Below are positions 1 to 11,600 of a stretch of 64,000 bases of DNA, piece after piece; positions within the stretch are counted from its first letter, which is position 1; each line of letters begins with the position of its first letter. Below the pieces are notes generated by a model. That model was given only the letters and a program-made list of their open reading frames with translations, was not told where the DNA came from and did not search any database. The DNA comes from Cristatella mucedo (lineage: Eukaryota; Bryozoa; Phylactolaemata; Cristatellidae). The stretch spans positions 114,249 to 178,248 of the forward strand of contig WPIO01000257.1 of assembly GCA_009760855.2 (NCBI GenBank). The letters run 5' to 3'. The translations under genes were made by a program, and so were the position numbers.

Positions 1-589
1 CTTGAAGGGCAAACGTTTTCTAATTGAATGCAACCAAGGCCTAATCAATACCTATTGGCAAAAAGAGGGTCACTTCAAATTGGAAAGTTTACCCTTAAAA
101 ATATAATCGGCCAAACTATCCCCTGCAGAGCATAATACATGACCAAATCAGCTTCACATTAAGGGTATCTATTTTCAGCTATGATTGATTTCCAAATTTG
201 AGCTTTCTATTATATGGATGCCGCATCTAACTTGGTCTATTAATTAGTGAAATCCTATCGAGACTTTTGTAACTCGCTTGATGCTCTATCTGATAGTGCA
301 TTAACAGAGATATAGAGCATCCGTAGCTAGGATTGTATGTCTTGAATGTTTCTACTGCCGTTACATTAACGCTTAGTGACAAGCTTGTGACTTCCCATCA
401 ACAAATATCTGAGAACACTGCCTAGCCTACCAATCGTACCACCTGCTTCATTAACTCTGCTCTCTTAGCTTCACCTGTAACCGATCTCAAATACTTGATC
501 AAAGGCATCAAAGCAATTACTTAGTAATTGGATTGATTTCCAGTTTTGAACCAGAAAACCTGCTCATGTCCTCAGAACATGCAGGTATA
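1..589. other. Gene-free AT-rich stretch
   Basis: No coding exon, tRNA-like head or LINE fragment is recognisable here. It lies beyond the 3' end of the minus-strand Ig/FN3 gene and is probably intergenic or intronic sequence. Confidence 0.4.
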
Positions 590-1300
590 TCTATAATAAT
601 CAGAATAATAATTTTGTAGTGCGCCCTAAGTGAACTTGATCACTTTCTAGGCCTTTAACATATGCTCTATAAGAAGCATGATCAAATGGTTAGTGGTGAC
701 TTTCACAATGTGAGCAACCACTATAGTTAGAGGTAACATGCACAATATCAAAAAGTAAATTTGGTTAGTGGTAACATGCACGCATAATTACAAGAAAAAG
801 AGGACACATAACAAAGACCCGTAGTATGCTGTTAGAAACAAGTGACTTTTTAGCTTCTTTTTAAATACCGTCAAGTCAGGGGTTGTCGTGAAGTCAACAG
901 GGAGTGAGTTCCCCGCTTTGGAGCAAACTGTTCGACGCACTGCTAAGTGATTGAGTCAGAAAAAGCAGCGGTAAGATACCTGGCCAGGCGGGGTAGTAGT
1001 TCTGATAGATAGGCTATAGCCAAAGAATGAAGAGACCTAAAAGTGAGTGACAGAACTTTTAAAGTCAATTCGCTGCTTGACTGGGAGCCAATGTTGGCAA
1101 AAAAATGTGTGATTTGGCAATTTGAATAAATATTCCTTGCTGCCGAGTTGTGCGCCAGCAGTAGGCTCCTAATAGGACTGTCGCGGATCATAGCTCTTTG
1201 TTTGAGAGACATGTTTCGACACTTAGGTGCAACAGCCAATTTAAGCCCCAAGGAGATATTCAAACGCACGGTTGTAATTCGATCCAGAGATCTGGCTCAC
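590..1300 (-). mobile_element. LINE, L2-B family, 3' part, old
   Basis: Read on the minus strand, this holds the end of an L2/CR1-clade reverse transcriptase followed by the family 3' tail. The C-terminal block reads like LSLTFRSLHSLAIAYLSELL, matching better-preserved copies at 21.1-21.4 kb and 36.5-36.8 kb. The tail (about 597-660) has the family's paired GAGAAC/CTTTCT-like stem and a trinucleotide end. Frame breaks and substitutions show an old copy. The part above about 1150 is only weakly recognisable. Confidence 0.7.
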
Positions 1301-1630
1301 CCGAGTTGCTACCCAAGGCAGCACGCAAACTTGCAATGTTTTGTTCACCTCATTAGTTGCCACTCCACAGAACAACAGCTGCTTAAATTAATGCTGTACC
1401 ACAGTGCTTTAAGGCTATACCCGAGATGTAAACCTAAATGTCCTGAGAGTACATTACATCCACTTGTGGATTATGAGATCGTCTTGCATCCATTGCGAGA
1501 TCACTAAAAGAGTATTGCTAATTGACTTGTTTTAAGCTTAACTGGGTCGATTCCTTTTAAGAGTGCCCAAATGTCTGCTTAGAGATTGAGTCAAAGTCAC
1601 AATACTCAGCAAGACCAGAATATAAAATAA

Positions 1631-1765
1631 TTAATTTGCATAGTGCCCCAAGAGAACTTAATCTCTATTCGGGCACTTCACATATGCCTCGGGGCTCGAG
1701 CGCACGACCTCAGCCAGACCTTAGTCGGGGTGAACACCTTAACCGCTGGACCAACGAGATCGTAT
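1631..1765 (-). mobile_element. SINE-1 (tRNA head, L2-B-like tail)
   Basis: On the minus strand a tRNA-like head carries an A-box-like GGTCCAGCGG stretch and a B-box-like CTCGAGCCC. It is followed by the AGAGATTAAGTTCTCTTGGG stem that also ends L2-B LINEs and by TTAATT. The same structure recurs at 8474-8636, 48670-48812 and 54655-54800. It is not a working tRNA gene, because no cloverleaf can be completed. Confidence 0.7.
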
Positions 1766-1772
1766 GCTTACT

Positions 1773-3054
1773 TCCCATAAATGAGAATTAACAAGAAAGA
1801 AGTTTCACAATCAATCTCACGAAGTTCTTGCTTGAGTATAATGCGCATATGAAGTCTGAAATTAGAAAGAGAGCTAACTTTGAAATCCCTTTTTGTCCAA
1901 TTTGTATAATCCATCGTTTAAATAGCAACTTGTATAGCCATCTCGTAAGGCATTCGTACCCGTCAATTCGGGCGCATGCTCCGGCGTGCCGCGAGTTCCT
2001 GCAAATGAGCGCAAAGCCTCCGAGGTGGACTGAGTATAACTCGATATCAAGACATCTCGTTACGCCCTAATAAGCACTAATTAAAGAGCAGAGTACGAGC
2101 CAGGGTGGATTTAGGCGGCGGAGGCGCAGCCCGCCCTAAACCCCTAAACATTAAACTCTAAGCACTAAATCCTAAACCATATAAACGGGGGGGGGGAATG
2201 TCCTACCCTAGGGAGGAACTGTCCGTACCCTGTATTGGTTAGTCAGTAAACGATATCGACGTCGTATTAACGGTCGTCGAGGAGGCAACTAATTCTATTT
2301 CTATTGTTCGCAGTGGCTGAATACCTTATCGGTGGCACACATCATTCCGGTGATCGTTTCCTTGCAGATGGTAAGCCAGCCATTTTAGAGCACAAGTGCA
2401 ACTCCTCACTCTTCGCTGTACGAGAATAAAGGCGTCAACGTTGCTATGGACAAGTCTGATGACTGCTGCAGGTAGCGGTGTCTGCTCCGTTAACTACCGT
2501 GCATGGCAAGACATTTAGCTCTTCCAGTCATACTTTTCGGAGTTTCCACGGGAACAGCTTTAAAATTCACACAACTGTATTTTTCACAGTACTGCTACAG
2601 CAACCTTTGACAATAAAGAAAGTCGAAGCAGTGTCTAACTGTGTGTACTGTGAGAAAGTGGCTTAAATATCAGCTTGATTGATTAGCTTTGAGACCCCAA
2701 AGATATTCCATGGTGCTGGAAAGAAAATAAATGCTTCTTATAGTCTCCGTAAATAAAATTAGCGACCGCTGAAACTAGTGGAGGCGTCACATTAACTCCT
2801 AGTCTAAGAGGCCAGAACCAGAGACATACAGCCCGGTAAGGACTAAAATGTTGGCAGGGGTGTAGTTTCCGCCGACTACAGTAATTCCCATGCTGGTTCA
2901 TCCGTTGATGCGTGAGAGATTCAAGTCGAGTCTGAGGAACATGTTTGAGCTAAGTTTTATGTTTGTTTGTTTTGTGTTTCTCGCTTTTGCGATTTACATG
3001 GTTCTATCTAGCTACCTGTCTGAAACAAAGGGTGCGGATTTTTTTGGCTGGCGC
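1773..3054. other. Gene-free stretch
   Basis: Apart from the short heptamer array and a G10 run near 2187, I see no exon, LINE or SINE. The open frames here are short and show no recognisable domain. Confidence 0.4.
2133..2181. repeat. Degenerate heptamer array (CCCTAAA-like)
   Basis: About seven consecutive 7-8 nt units fit CCCTAAA with changes (CCCTAAA, CCCCTAAA, CATTAAA, CACTAAA, TCCTAAA). It resembles degenerate telomere-type repeats but is very short. Confidence 0.5.
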
Positions 3055-3154
3055 TACATACATACATACACATGTATATACATACATACACACATATGTA
3101 TATACATACATATATATATATATATATACGTATATATACACACACACACACACA

Positions 3155-3229
<75 letters not shown>

Positions 3230-3240
3230 GTATGTATTTA
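3055..3240. repeat. Composite TA/CA microsatellite
   Basis: CATA and TA repeats run into a (CA)n core at about 3137-3218, then TA and GTAT repeats. Long Thr/His or Tyr/Ile frames through it are artefacts of the dinucleotide. Confidence 0.97.
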
Positions 3241-3388
3241 CAGAGCAATTCACTAGCTGTGGACTCTCTTCGCTGAGTCATAGTAGTTCCATCGCAGAAG
3301 ACAACGCCTTACCTTCTTGCTGCGTCACGTAAGTGCCGTCAACCCATGTGCACCATCTTGTAGTGTGACTGACTTTCTCGTCATTATT

Positions 3389-3411
3389 AATATATATATA
3401 TATATGCACAG

Positions 3412-3466
<55 letters not shown>

Positions 3467-3625
3467 GAGGGAGAGAGAGAGAGTCATGTGCATGGATGCA
3501 GAAGAGCGTTAGCGGCTTTCAACGCCTCTATAAATTGACAATAAAGGGTCGCCCAATGCGGAACTCGAACCCATAACCTCGGTCGTGAAGATGGAGAACC
3601 GTACGCCCTGGGCTACCCAGTTATT
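3389..3625 (-). mobile_element. SINE-2 with long (TA)n and GA-rich 3' tail
   Basis: On the minus strand, CTGGGTAGCCCAGGGCG (A-box side) and ATGGGTTCGAGTTCCGC (B box) form a tRNA-derived head at about 3545-3625. A short body with GCTCTTCTGC follows, then a (CT)n/(TA)n tail at 3389-3484. The same head, body and AT-rich tail occur at 40219-40415. The microsatellite probably grew from the SINE tail. Confidence 0.65.
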
Positions 3626-3869
3626 CGTTTGATGGAGGCTTAAACATTCCTGTTCATGGCTATGACAGATCAGCTGTCATTATTTCTTGACAGTCAGAGG
3701 AATTTTGGCTTGGTCCAACACGTTTGTCATGAATCTTATCTCGGTGGCCATTTTATGAATTTCGCTCTCACAGAGCAAATCTGTCCCAGTGACCTTGTTG
3801 TTTTACCGCAAACATCTCGCATCATTGTCAAATCTCGTTCTCCTGTTCCGTCATGTGCTCGCTGTAGCA

Positions 3870-4020
3870 TTGAGTTTATCCAGCAAGTCGGCAGAAGAGC
3901 CTTTACAGCTATCACCAGCGCCTGCAGTTGGCAATAATGGATTAGCCTTTGAAGGATTCGAACCTACGACCTCGATAGTGAAGACCGAGCACCTTACCTC
4001 CTGGGCTATCATGGCCCCTA
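3870..4020 (-). mobile_element. SINE-2, decayed
   Basis: Minus strand: a head with GATAGCCCAGGAGGTAAGG and the B-box-like GGTTCGAATCC, then a body ending in AAGGCTCTTCTGCC as in the other SINE-2 copies. Confidence 0.7.
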
Positions 4021-4113
4021 CAACCGTGAGCTTGAAAATGCCGGAATTATTGTTCACTAACAAACTGGAGTCTTGCAAGTCAGATCCTAAGAACCTATAA
4101 GAGATGATAATTT

Positions 4114-4165
4114 AGAGTCTGAATAGAGATGAAGTTCTCTTAGGGCACTGCAAATGAATTATATT
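4114..4165 (+). mobile_element. SINE-1/L2-B 3' tail fragment
   Basis: AGAGATGAAGTTCTCTTAGG followed by GCACTGCAAATGAATTA is the shared 3' tail of SINE-1 and L2-B. No clear head survives. Confidence 0.55.
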
Positions 4166-4854
4166 TATGTCTATATATTTGCTCTGAACGCCTCAATATA
4201 CCTCGAGCCTACGAGCGTCAACCATTTTTAATTGTGTCGGGGGATATGTGCTGAGCCCGGCTGGGTGGGTTTGACTGGTTGGCACGACCAACGAAGAGCC
4301 GATTAAGTTGAAACAGATTCCCTTTCATGAGAATCTGCACACTTGGCTCCTCCCTAAAATTGTGTAACGTGTGATGACGTATTAGCCAAAATCTGTGCGG
4401 AATCGGTTTACAATCTGAGCATAAGTCTGCCGTGTAAACGCATCCATACCCACCCTGAGCCTAATACTGAAATAAGAGACTTAACTCTTCTAGTTGCTGG
4501 CGCAGAAGTGCGATTGTTCTATGCTCGGAAATTAGATGCCCTCTTTGCTAACTACTTGACGGTTAAAAGGTTTTTTGAGAAAACCGCATTCAAGGCTAGT
4601 TGTCAAGTTCAACCGCAGTCCAAGATTAGTGACTGCCTACCTAATTGATGATCTAGTAATCTTGCAAGGTCTGGGGATCTGCTGGAACAGGACTAACGCA
4701 TAAGTTTTGGCTGAGCTTCCGATAAAATCCATTTATCCGCTACAGCTAGTGATAAATATGGCTGCAGGGTTAGTCAACAAATCCGAAAAATTCAGCCATG
4801 TGTAGCTGCAATAGCTCTCGATCGATCAATACATAAAAAGCCTTTTCTGACCAA

Positions 4855-5060
4855 CAGTGTCCACTATGGCTTGGCTCCGACATTTCGCGATAAACTACTG
4901 CACCAGTGTCAGCCTCCTTGTAGTTTTAAGTCGTCTACAGCCGATAAATTAGCTGTTCCATTCCGTCAGTGAAAAACTCTTGGCGACAGAAGCTTTTATC
5001 CGGCAAATTTTAGGCTGTGGAAATCACATAAAATATTCTCACGAAGCGACAATTCTATCG
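4855..5060 (+). mobile_element. LINE, L2-A-like, very old RT C-terminal fragment
   Basis: The plus strand reads HYGLAPTFRDKLLHQ, then DKLAVPF and LGDRSF and RLWKS. These match the L2-A C-terminal order [39 protein letters not shown]. Several frame breaks and many changes make it clearly older than the other L2-A copies. Confidence 0.6.
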
Positions 5061-5494
5061 AGCTGCCGATATGCAGAAAGTGACAGTAGGTTCGCATGTA
5101 GATCAGTGGACAGAGTACTGGCATGCTGAGATTTTTCGAATTTTATCAAAACACAAAACTGTTGTCATTTGCTGTGTGTATGCATACCTTGCATGAATTA
5201 AGACCTGTAACTAGAGTTCAAAGAGTTAGCATTCAATCAAATTACACGAGAGCAGCATAATGCAATAACACCGAAGGTTGCATTAAGCATCTTTAAGTTG
5301 TCACACGTTTCTTTATGCATGCATTTCTGTGAGTCGACTGACAACAGTGCAAGTGAGTAACTGACATCTGGGATGTGCTGCAAGAGTCTTGGTCATGCAA
5401 GCACATAGAGAATCCACAGTAATAGGACGCAACCACGGAGATGGGAAGCCCACCATGGCACCTTACCTTTGGGAAAATTCGTGCGAGTTGGTGA

Positions 5495-5655
5495 TCAATG
5501 AGCCAGCTGGGGTCTTCCTAAGCAACGATGTCTAATATGTTTGCTATAGCAAACTGCTGCGATCGCAATTACGATGAGAAATACTGACCCAACAACGACA
5601 CATGCTATGATGATGACATTGTCTCGGGACAGTTGCAGCGGGTCGTCTTGTGCAC
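5495..5655 (-). CDS. Last exon, TM form b of the Ig/FN3 gene
   Basis: The acceptor AATTTTCAG|GTGCAC opens a phase-1 exon. It encodes a short stalk ([12 protein letters not shown]), a hydrophobic helix of about 23 residues ([15 protein letters not shown] then [10 protein letters not shown]), a basic stop-transfer SKHIRHR and a tail ending RPQLAH before a stop. Length is 161 nt, fitting the phase left by the GC donor of exon 9. It lies outside the inverted duplication, so only this locus has it. It may be an alternative to the exon at 8074-8234. Confidence 0.75.
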
Positions 5656-8600
5656 CTGAAAATTCACTACCTATTATTTTCACCGGCCGTCAGACACGAA
5701 TAGCACCGTGCCCTAGACACAGCCTTCACAAAGATATAACACATGGCACTACCCCACTGCAGCTGGTTCAAATGTAGGTATGGACAATAGAGCTCTGAGT
5801 GAATAAGACTTGGATGCTTCGATCACCATTCCGTCACCATTGGTGCTCAGATGGACTAGTTTCCACAGCTAACAAGACAACTCTTTAAGACAAGAATCAA
5901 TGCATCAGCTCAGCAAGAGAAATCCTGGTGCGGTGCTGAAATGTTTCAGAGCCAGTTGCAGAGCTTTTCATAATCACATGTCTCACATATTAACTTCGTG
6001 CTTTCTTGAGGTGGGCGAGGAAGCAGGGGCAAGCGTACTTCTTGTGTTCAAGCATATATCTAACTTTTCATGCAAGTCTAGACAATTTGGTTACACAGAA
6101 CGCAACACAGTTCAAGTGGCATCGTTAGTTCTAGAACAATAAGCATCCGAGTCAAGCAGCAATAGCAAAGACTTTAAAATTGGGATCAGTGTTCCTTGCA
6201 ACTTCCAAGTAAGCTTCTAGAGAGATCATGCTCAAAAACACGGGAAATAAATACTCAAGAAAGTAAAAACGACATAGCACAATGGATCCAGCTTGGCGTT
6301 TCTAGAAAACAGTTATAGTGGCCTGAAAAATACCATGGATGACGACTCATGAATTAAATTCAAGATGGCAGCTGCGTTTTGTACATTTACTTCAATTGTT
6401 GATGAACATCCAGTTTACAGTTTTTTCAGGTTGAAACTTAATGGCTATTTAATGCTAATAGTTTATTAAACATTCAATCTAAACTTTGATAATTCTGATG
6501 ATGCCGAAAAATAAGTTCCCTGCTGTTTAATCAAAGGTCTGGTACAGGGAGTATAAGATCACAAGTTTGCAAAGTTGGATAGCGTTTTTGCTCAGTGATA
6601 TGCTGACTGATTGAATTCACTCCCGACAAGCGTCACGATATCCCCTGACTTGACCACATTAAAAAAAATTAAAAACGCATCTACTTGTGACAGCATTTAG
6701 TTGGTCCCTGGGATTAGTTCTTTTATGTGCTTATGCGTGCTGACACTGTGCATGCTGCCACTAACACCACTTGCATACTGATCCTTGTGCATGCCATTCC
6801 TAACTATGTTATTCTCGTTGTTTATCGAGCATGCTACCACTAACCATTCGATCGTGTTTCATTTGTAGCAAATGCAAAGCACCGAGAAAGAGATTAAGTT
6901 CTCTGAGTGCACTTTATAAAGTGGGCAATTATTATTACGGCACTAAAATAGCATATTACATTAATAGTGTGCTTAAAAGAGAAAAGGAGTTTGTTAACTA
7001 CTGATGAACAGGCCGAATAGTGTGCCAATTTTATGTACAAAATGGGCTTCAACTCCAAGCCATTGTTAGAGCAATTAGTTTCTTCACCACCTAAATTACA
7101 AATGAATGTAGAATTCCTCCATTAGAAATTTAAAATTTCTCAGACATATCTTAATGCAGCATATTCGTCTGGTCGTAAATATACACAAATCATCTGCACC
7201 TCACTTTTTCACCTTAGGTCACAAAGGATCAGAATATGGAATAGCATATGATGACCCCATATAGCAGCTGAATCGAGTTGCCTTGCAATAAATCTAGCTA
7301 TACAAAATTTGGCCATAATAATGAGACATTAAATCATTGCAAGTGCGAGTCTATTTCATTAAGCTTGTCAGATGTTCTGATAACTATACAAACACATGTC
7401 ACAGCTTGCTGAAGCTGTGCCAGAGCATAGCACCAGAGGCGCTCGCTAGATTCTAAAGGTTCACGGCTCTTGAGGATCGGAGCTGCAAAAGTTAGTGGCT
7501 GGTAGCACCAGGTATTTAAACTATTCTGGCCATATTTGTAAGTGTATTAAACCCTAAGGCAATTGATGGTAGCCATTTCTTACGCCACCCCTATGCTTCT
7601 TAAGCAAGGTTTTTGATCAGAGGGTACACTATCTTCAGCAATCAGGAAAGGCATTGTGGAGACAGTGTAAAGAATCTTAAGCAGCTGCAGTGAGGTGTGA
7701 GTATTCTAGCAAATTAGCATTATTTATTAAATATGATTATGTCCTAATCCAAGGACAGAACAAATCACTTCAGAACTTGAACAAAGGACAATCAAGCTCG
7801 ACAATAAAATCTATAATTTTAATCGTCAAAATTCTTTCAGAAATGAGAATATTATCATGGATAGCAACAACTGATAGTTTGGCTGGTAACGTTTTTCAAA
7901 TACAATTTTCTAGGATTAATTTCCTGCCTGGACCATCATGGTTGCATACCAATGCATAATGCCGACAGCAGCTTTTGTTTGCTGATTGGTAATTTCCTAT
8001 CATATTGCTACTCCTTGGGCTAATCTATCTACACTTATCCTTGGGCGGCTGCAGCTTGATTTCTGTTCTTTCTCTACCACTGGCGACAGTACGAAGTTTT
8101 CGTGGCAGTAGCAACCAACAGACACATGGCGCCAACAGATGGCGTGGTAACCAAGACAGCTTTGAATTGGCCCAGTGTGTCTGGTGATGCTGTTGTTGTC
8201 TGAGTAGTTTCATAATTATCTGGAATAAAAATGTCTGAAGTGGATGACGTGCTTCTTATGATAGAAATCCTTGAAACTTAATCTCACACACAGTCAACTT
8301 TAGTAATTTTGATGAGATCGCTATGTAGGAGTGGAAAACAGCCTTAACTAAAATGAGCCAACGAAGAAGCAACATCTATGCGAATAAAAATGAACTAGAA
8401 GTAGCTGAGCTTGGTCTTAATTTTCTTGCTGAATATCCCACGGAGAATGCTTGAAACTCACTGCAGCCTTGTAAGGCCGCCTAGTTTAGCCCAGTGATTA
8501 AAGTGCTCACCACGACCAAGGTCAAGGTGAATGTTGTTAATGACCGAGGTCGTGGGCTAGAGCCCCGCGGCATACGTGAAACGCCTGAATAGAGAATATG

Positions 8601-11600
8601 TTTGCTTAGGGAGCTATGCAAATTAATTATATTTTTTTACACGTACTCACACGTACACGTAATACAGTAATGCACCAGGCAGCTGAGGCAGGGTATGGTG
8701 TAGTATTTATAGCCAAACAACGTGATAAATAGTGCTGCATTAGAAACGTTGAAAATGCTCTGGATTAAGAGATAACCTCAAAATTTATGAGCTTACTGAA
8801 CTTCAGCCTGGCATATATCCCAAAAATGCGGGATTCACATGAATTAGTCATGTTGTTAACTGACCGTGCATATTACCACCTTGGGTATCTTAACACGAGT
8901 GCAAATATGTGATATGAGCCTGTTTTGTAGCGTCTACGGCTTTTTATAGCCTCTGTCATAGTCACCATTTTGAAGGCTATAATTTCGTAGCACCATAAGA
9001 CCATTTTGTAAAGTAAGATTAACTGGATGAACCAAATATCTTCTGTTAAGAACGTAACTACAGTGACATATCTTATCTCAGCACTCATCAAGGGCTTGTA
9101 GCATGCTGTTTTGAGCATGGCCAGCAATAGGCTTGACAGGGTTTAGAATGGTCAAAGAATCGATGACAAAGTAGGGAAAACCAACCAACCAACCATATTG
9201 TCAGATAACTGGTGACCCGAGTTGTTCAAGCTAACGAATCTGGGCTAACGACATGTCCCATAAGTCGTGTTCAGGAGCCCAAAGCATCAGGTGTTGAGTG
9301 TTCTCAACAGAGCTTTTCACCAAACCAGTCATTGCAGGCAAGTTATTATTTAACCGTCCGTAATTCTTGGTAATGAGTGTAGCATGCAGGTAGCTATTGC
9401 ATTCAACATATGACCCTCAATTAACGGTGATTTTACCTTTCGCTGCTATATTAGTCCCTAAAAAATCTAGCAGTCTTCATACTAATTTAATGTATCTCCG
9501 TCAGTAACTCCACAAAGTCATAAAGACCATGTGGGTGTTGCGCAGGAGAGTTTTGTATAGCACACTCACAGCCTAAGCGGCTTTCGGTACCCATTCGGTA
9601 GCCAACAGACTTCGTCTCATGCAACAAAGAGAAAGTGGGAAGCATAGCAGAGTTAGGAGAGCAGTTGAAGTAGTGAGTAGCATAGAAGTAGCAGTTCAGG
9701 ACCGCTGAAAAAGATGTGCCATAGTCGGCAGTTGGAGAGTAGATGTCGTTGCGTAAGAATTGTGGAAGCGAGTTCCACAGTCTAGGACCTGCAGAGCTAA
9801 AGCTTCTGTCGCCAATTGTCTTTAAGCGGAGGAATGGGACAGCTAATTTATTGTCCACACAGGACCTGAGGGTGCGAACAGACTGAAACTGATGCAGCAG
9901 TTCAGCTAGGTATGAAGGAGCCAAGCCGTGGCAGGCCTTGTGGGTCAGCATAAGAACTTTGCTCTGTATCCTTTGCTCAACCGGCAACCATTCTAGCTCT
10001 TTCAGCAGAGGTGACACGTGCTCAAACCGCTGGGACTTGAAGACCAGCCTTGCAGCCCTATTCATAGTCCGCTGTAGTGGCATAATAGCTTTCTTAGGTA
10101 GCCCAGCCAAAAGGGAATTACAATAATCAAGCCGAGACAGAACTAAAGAGCTAGTTAAATCTTTTACAAGCCACTGTGGGAGACAGCTCCTAATCTGGGA
10201 TAGGGATCGGATGTGATGGCTAGCTGTAGAGGCAGTCTTCTGAATGAAGCTTTTGAAATTGAGGCAGCTGTCGAACACGACACCTAGATTATGAGCACGT
10301 GGTGAAGGTCGCACAATAGCATCACCTATTAGAACAGCAAAGCCTTTTAATCCAGCCACACGCTTAAGGTGTCCTATGAGAAGCAGTTCGGTTTTATCGT
10401 CATTTAATTTCAGGAAGTTTTCCGACATCCAGGATCGAATATCGGCAAAGCAAGCATTCAGTTTCTCAGTTGCTGCAGCAGATTCCGATGGTTTAAATGA
10501 CGAATACAACTATCGTCAGCATAGAAGTGATATTCAATGGGCCTTAATCACTTTTCCCAGAGGTTGCGTATAAATGGAGAACAGCAAGGAACCAAGTACA
10601 GACCCTTGAGGGACTCCACAGGTGACCCTTCTCATGTCTGAGACCTGACCCCACACGACACGGATTAAACACGATCGGACAAGTATGATTTAAACCACGC
10701 CAGTGCTTCGTCTGCCAGACCAATCGTTGTTCTCAATCGTTCAAGCAGAACTTCGTGATCAATGGTGTCAAAGGCAGCAGACAGATCTAGCAGAGCTAGG
10801 GCAGTGACATTCCCGTCGTCGTTGCCGCGTAGAATGTCATTGTTAACACGGAGGAGAGCAGTTTCAGTAGAGTGCTGCCTCTTGAAACCTGATTGACTAC
10901 TTGTATCGGTTATTCGACTAGGAGTACGCTGCCCTTATTGGTCAACTAATTATCTGCCATCAAACCAGTGTCATCTAAATACACGTGTGACTGAAGAACA
11001 GTCCAACACAACTAAATATTCATGGCTGCATGCTAACTTAAAGACTAAAACGATTGATTGTGAACACTGTGAGATATATATGATAGCGACTTCATTAGCG
11101 TTTTGAGAAGGCATTTATCGAGGGGCATCAGTAATTGGACTTGCCTGTGGTTTTTGTTAGATCAGCATAAGCTCCACATACAATATCTTGAAAGTTGACC
11201 ACGCACCATCGGGCACGAGTTGCAGAGCACTGAATGCTCTGGGCAACGTTAGCACTTGTCTGGGTGCAATTATTCGCAGACGTACTACTCTTAGAATCGG
11301 CATAGGAGCAATTGACCTCGACACAGTATTCAGCATCAGCTTGAAAAGGAAGACTCCAAGGAGTGCTAAAACTCAAGCTTCCAGCTGGTGGTCCATCCCG
11401 CAGAGTGACCACCACCACCTCTGAGGAATTACTTTTTCCAACGTAGTTCTTTGCCTCGACGTACACAAAATAGCTTCCAGATGAAAGCCCTAAAACGTTT
11501 AAGAAATTATTAGCTAATGTACGTCCAGCTGTTCTCGAACCATCTTTTACTTACCTAGAAGCTTCAGCTGAGCAGGCTCGATGCTCAGGAACTGCAACGA

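Noticed and set aside
3004-3332. Long frames on both strands rich in Thr/His, Tyr/Ile or Cys/Val
   Set aside because: Pure translations of CA, TA and TG dinucleotide repeats.
9938-10126. Plus-strand frames opposite the L2-A copies (also near 25559 and 57928)
   Set aside because: They recur wherever the LINE occurs and are the antisense of its RT frame.
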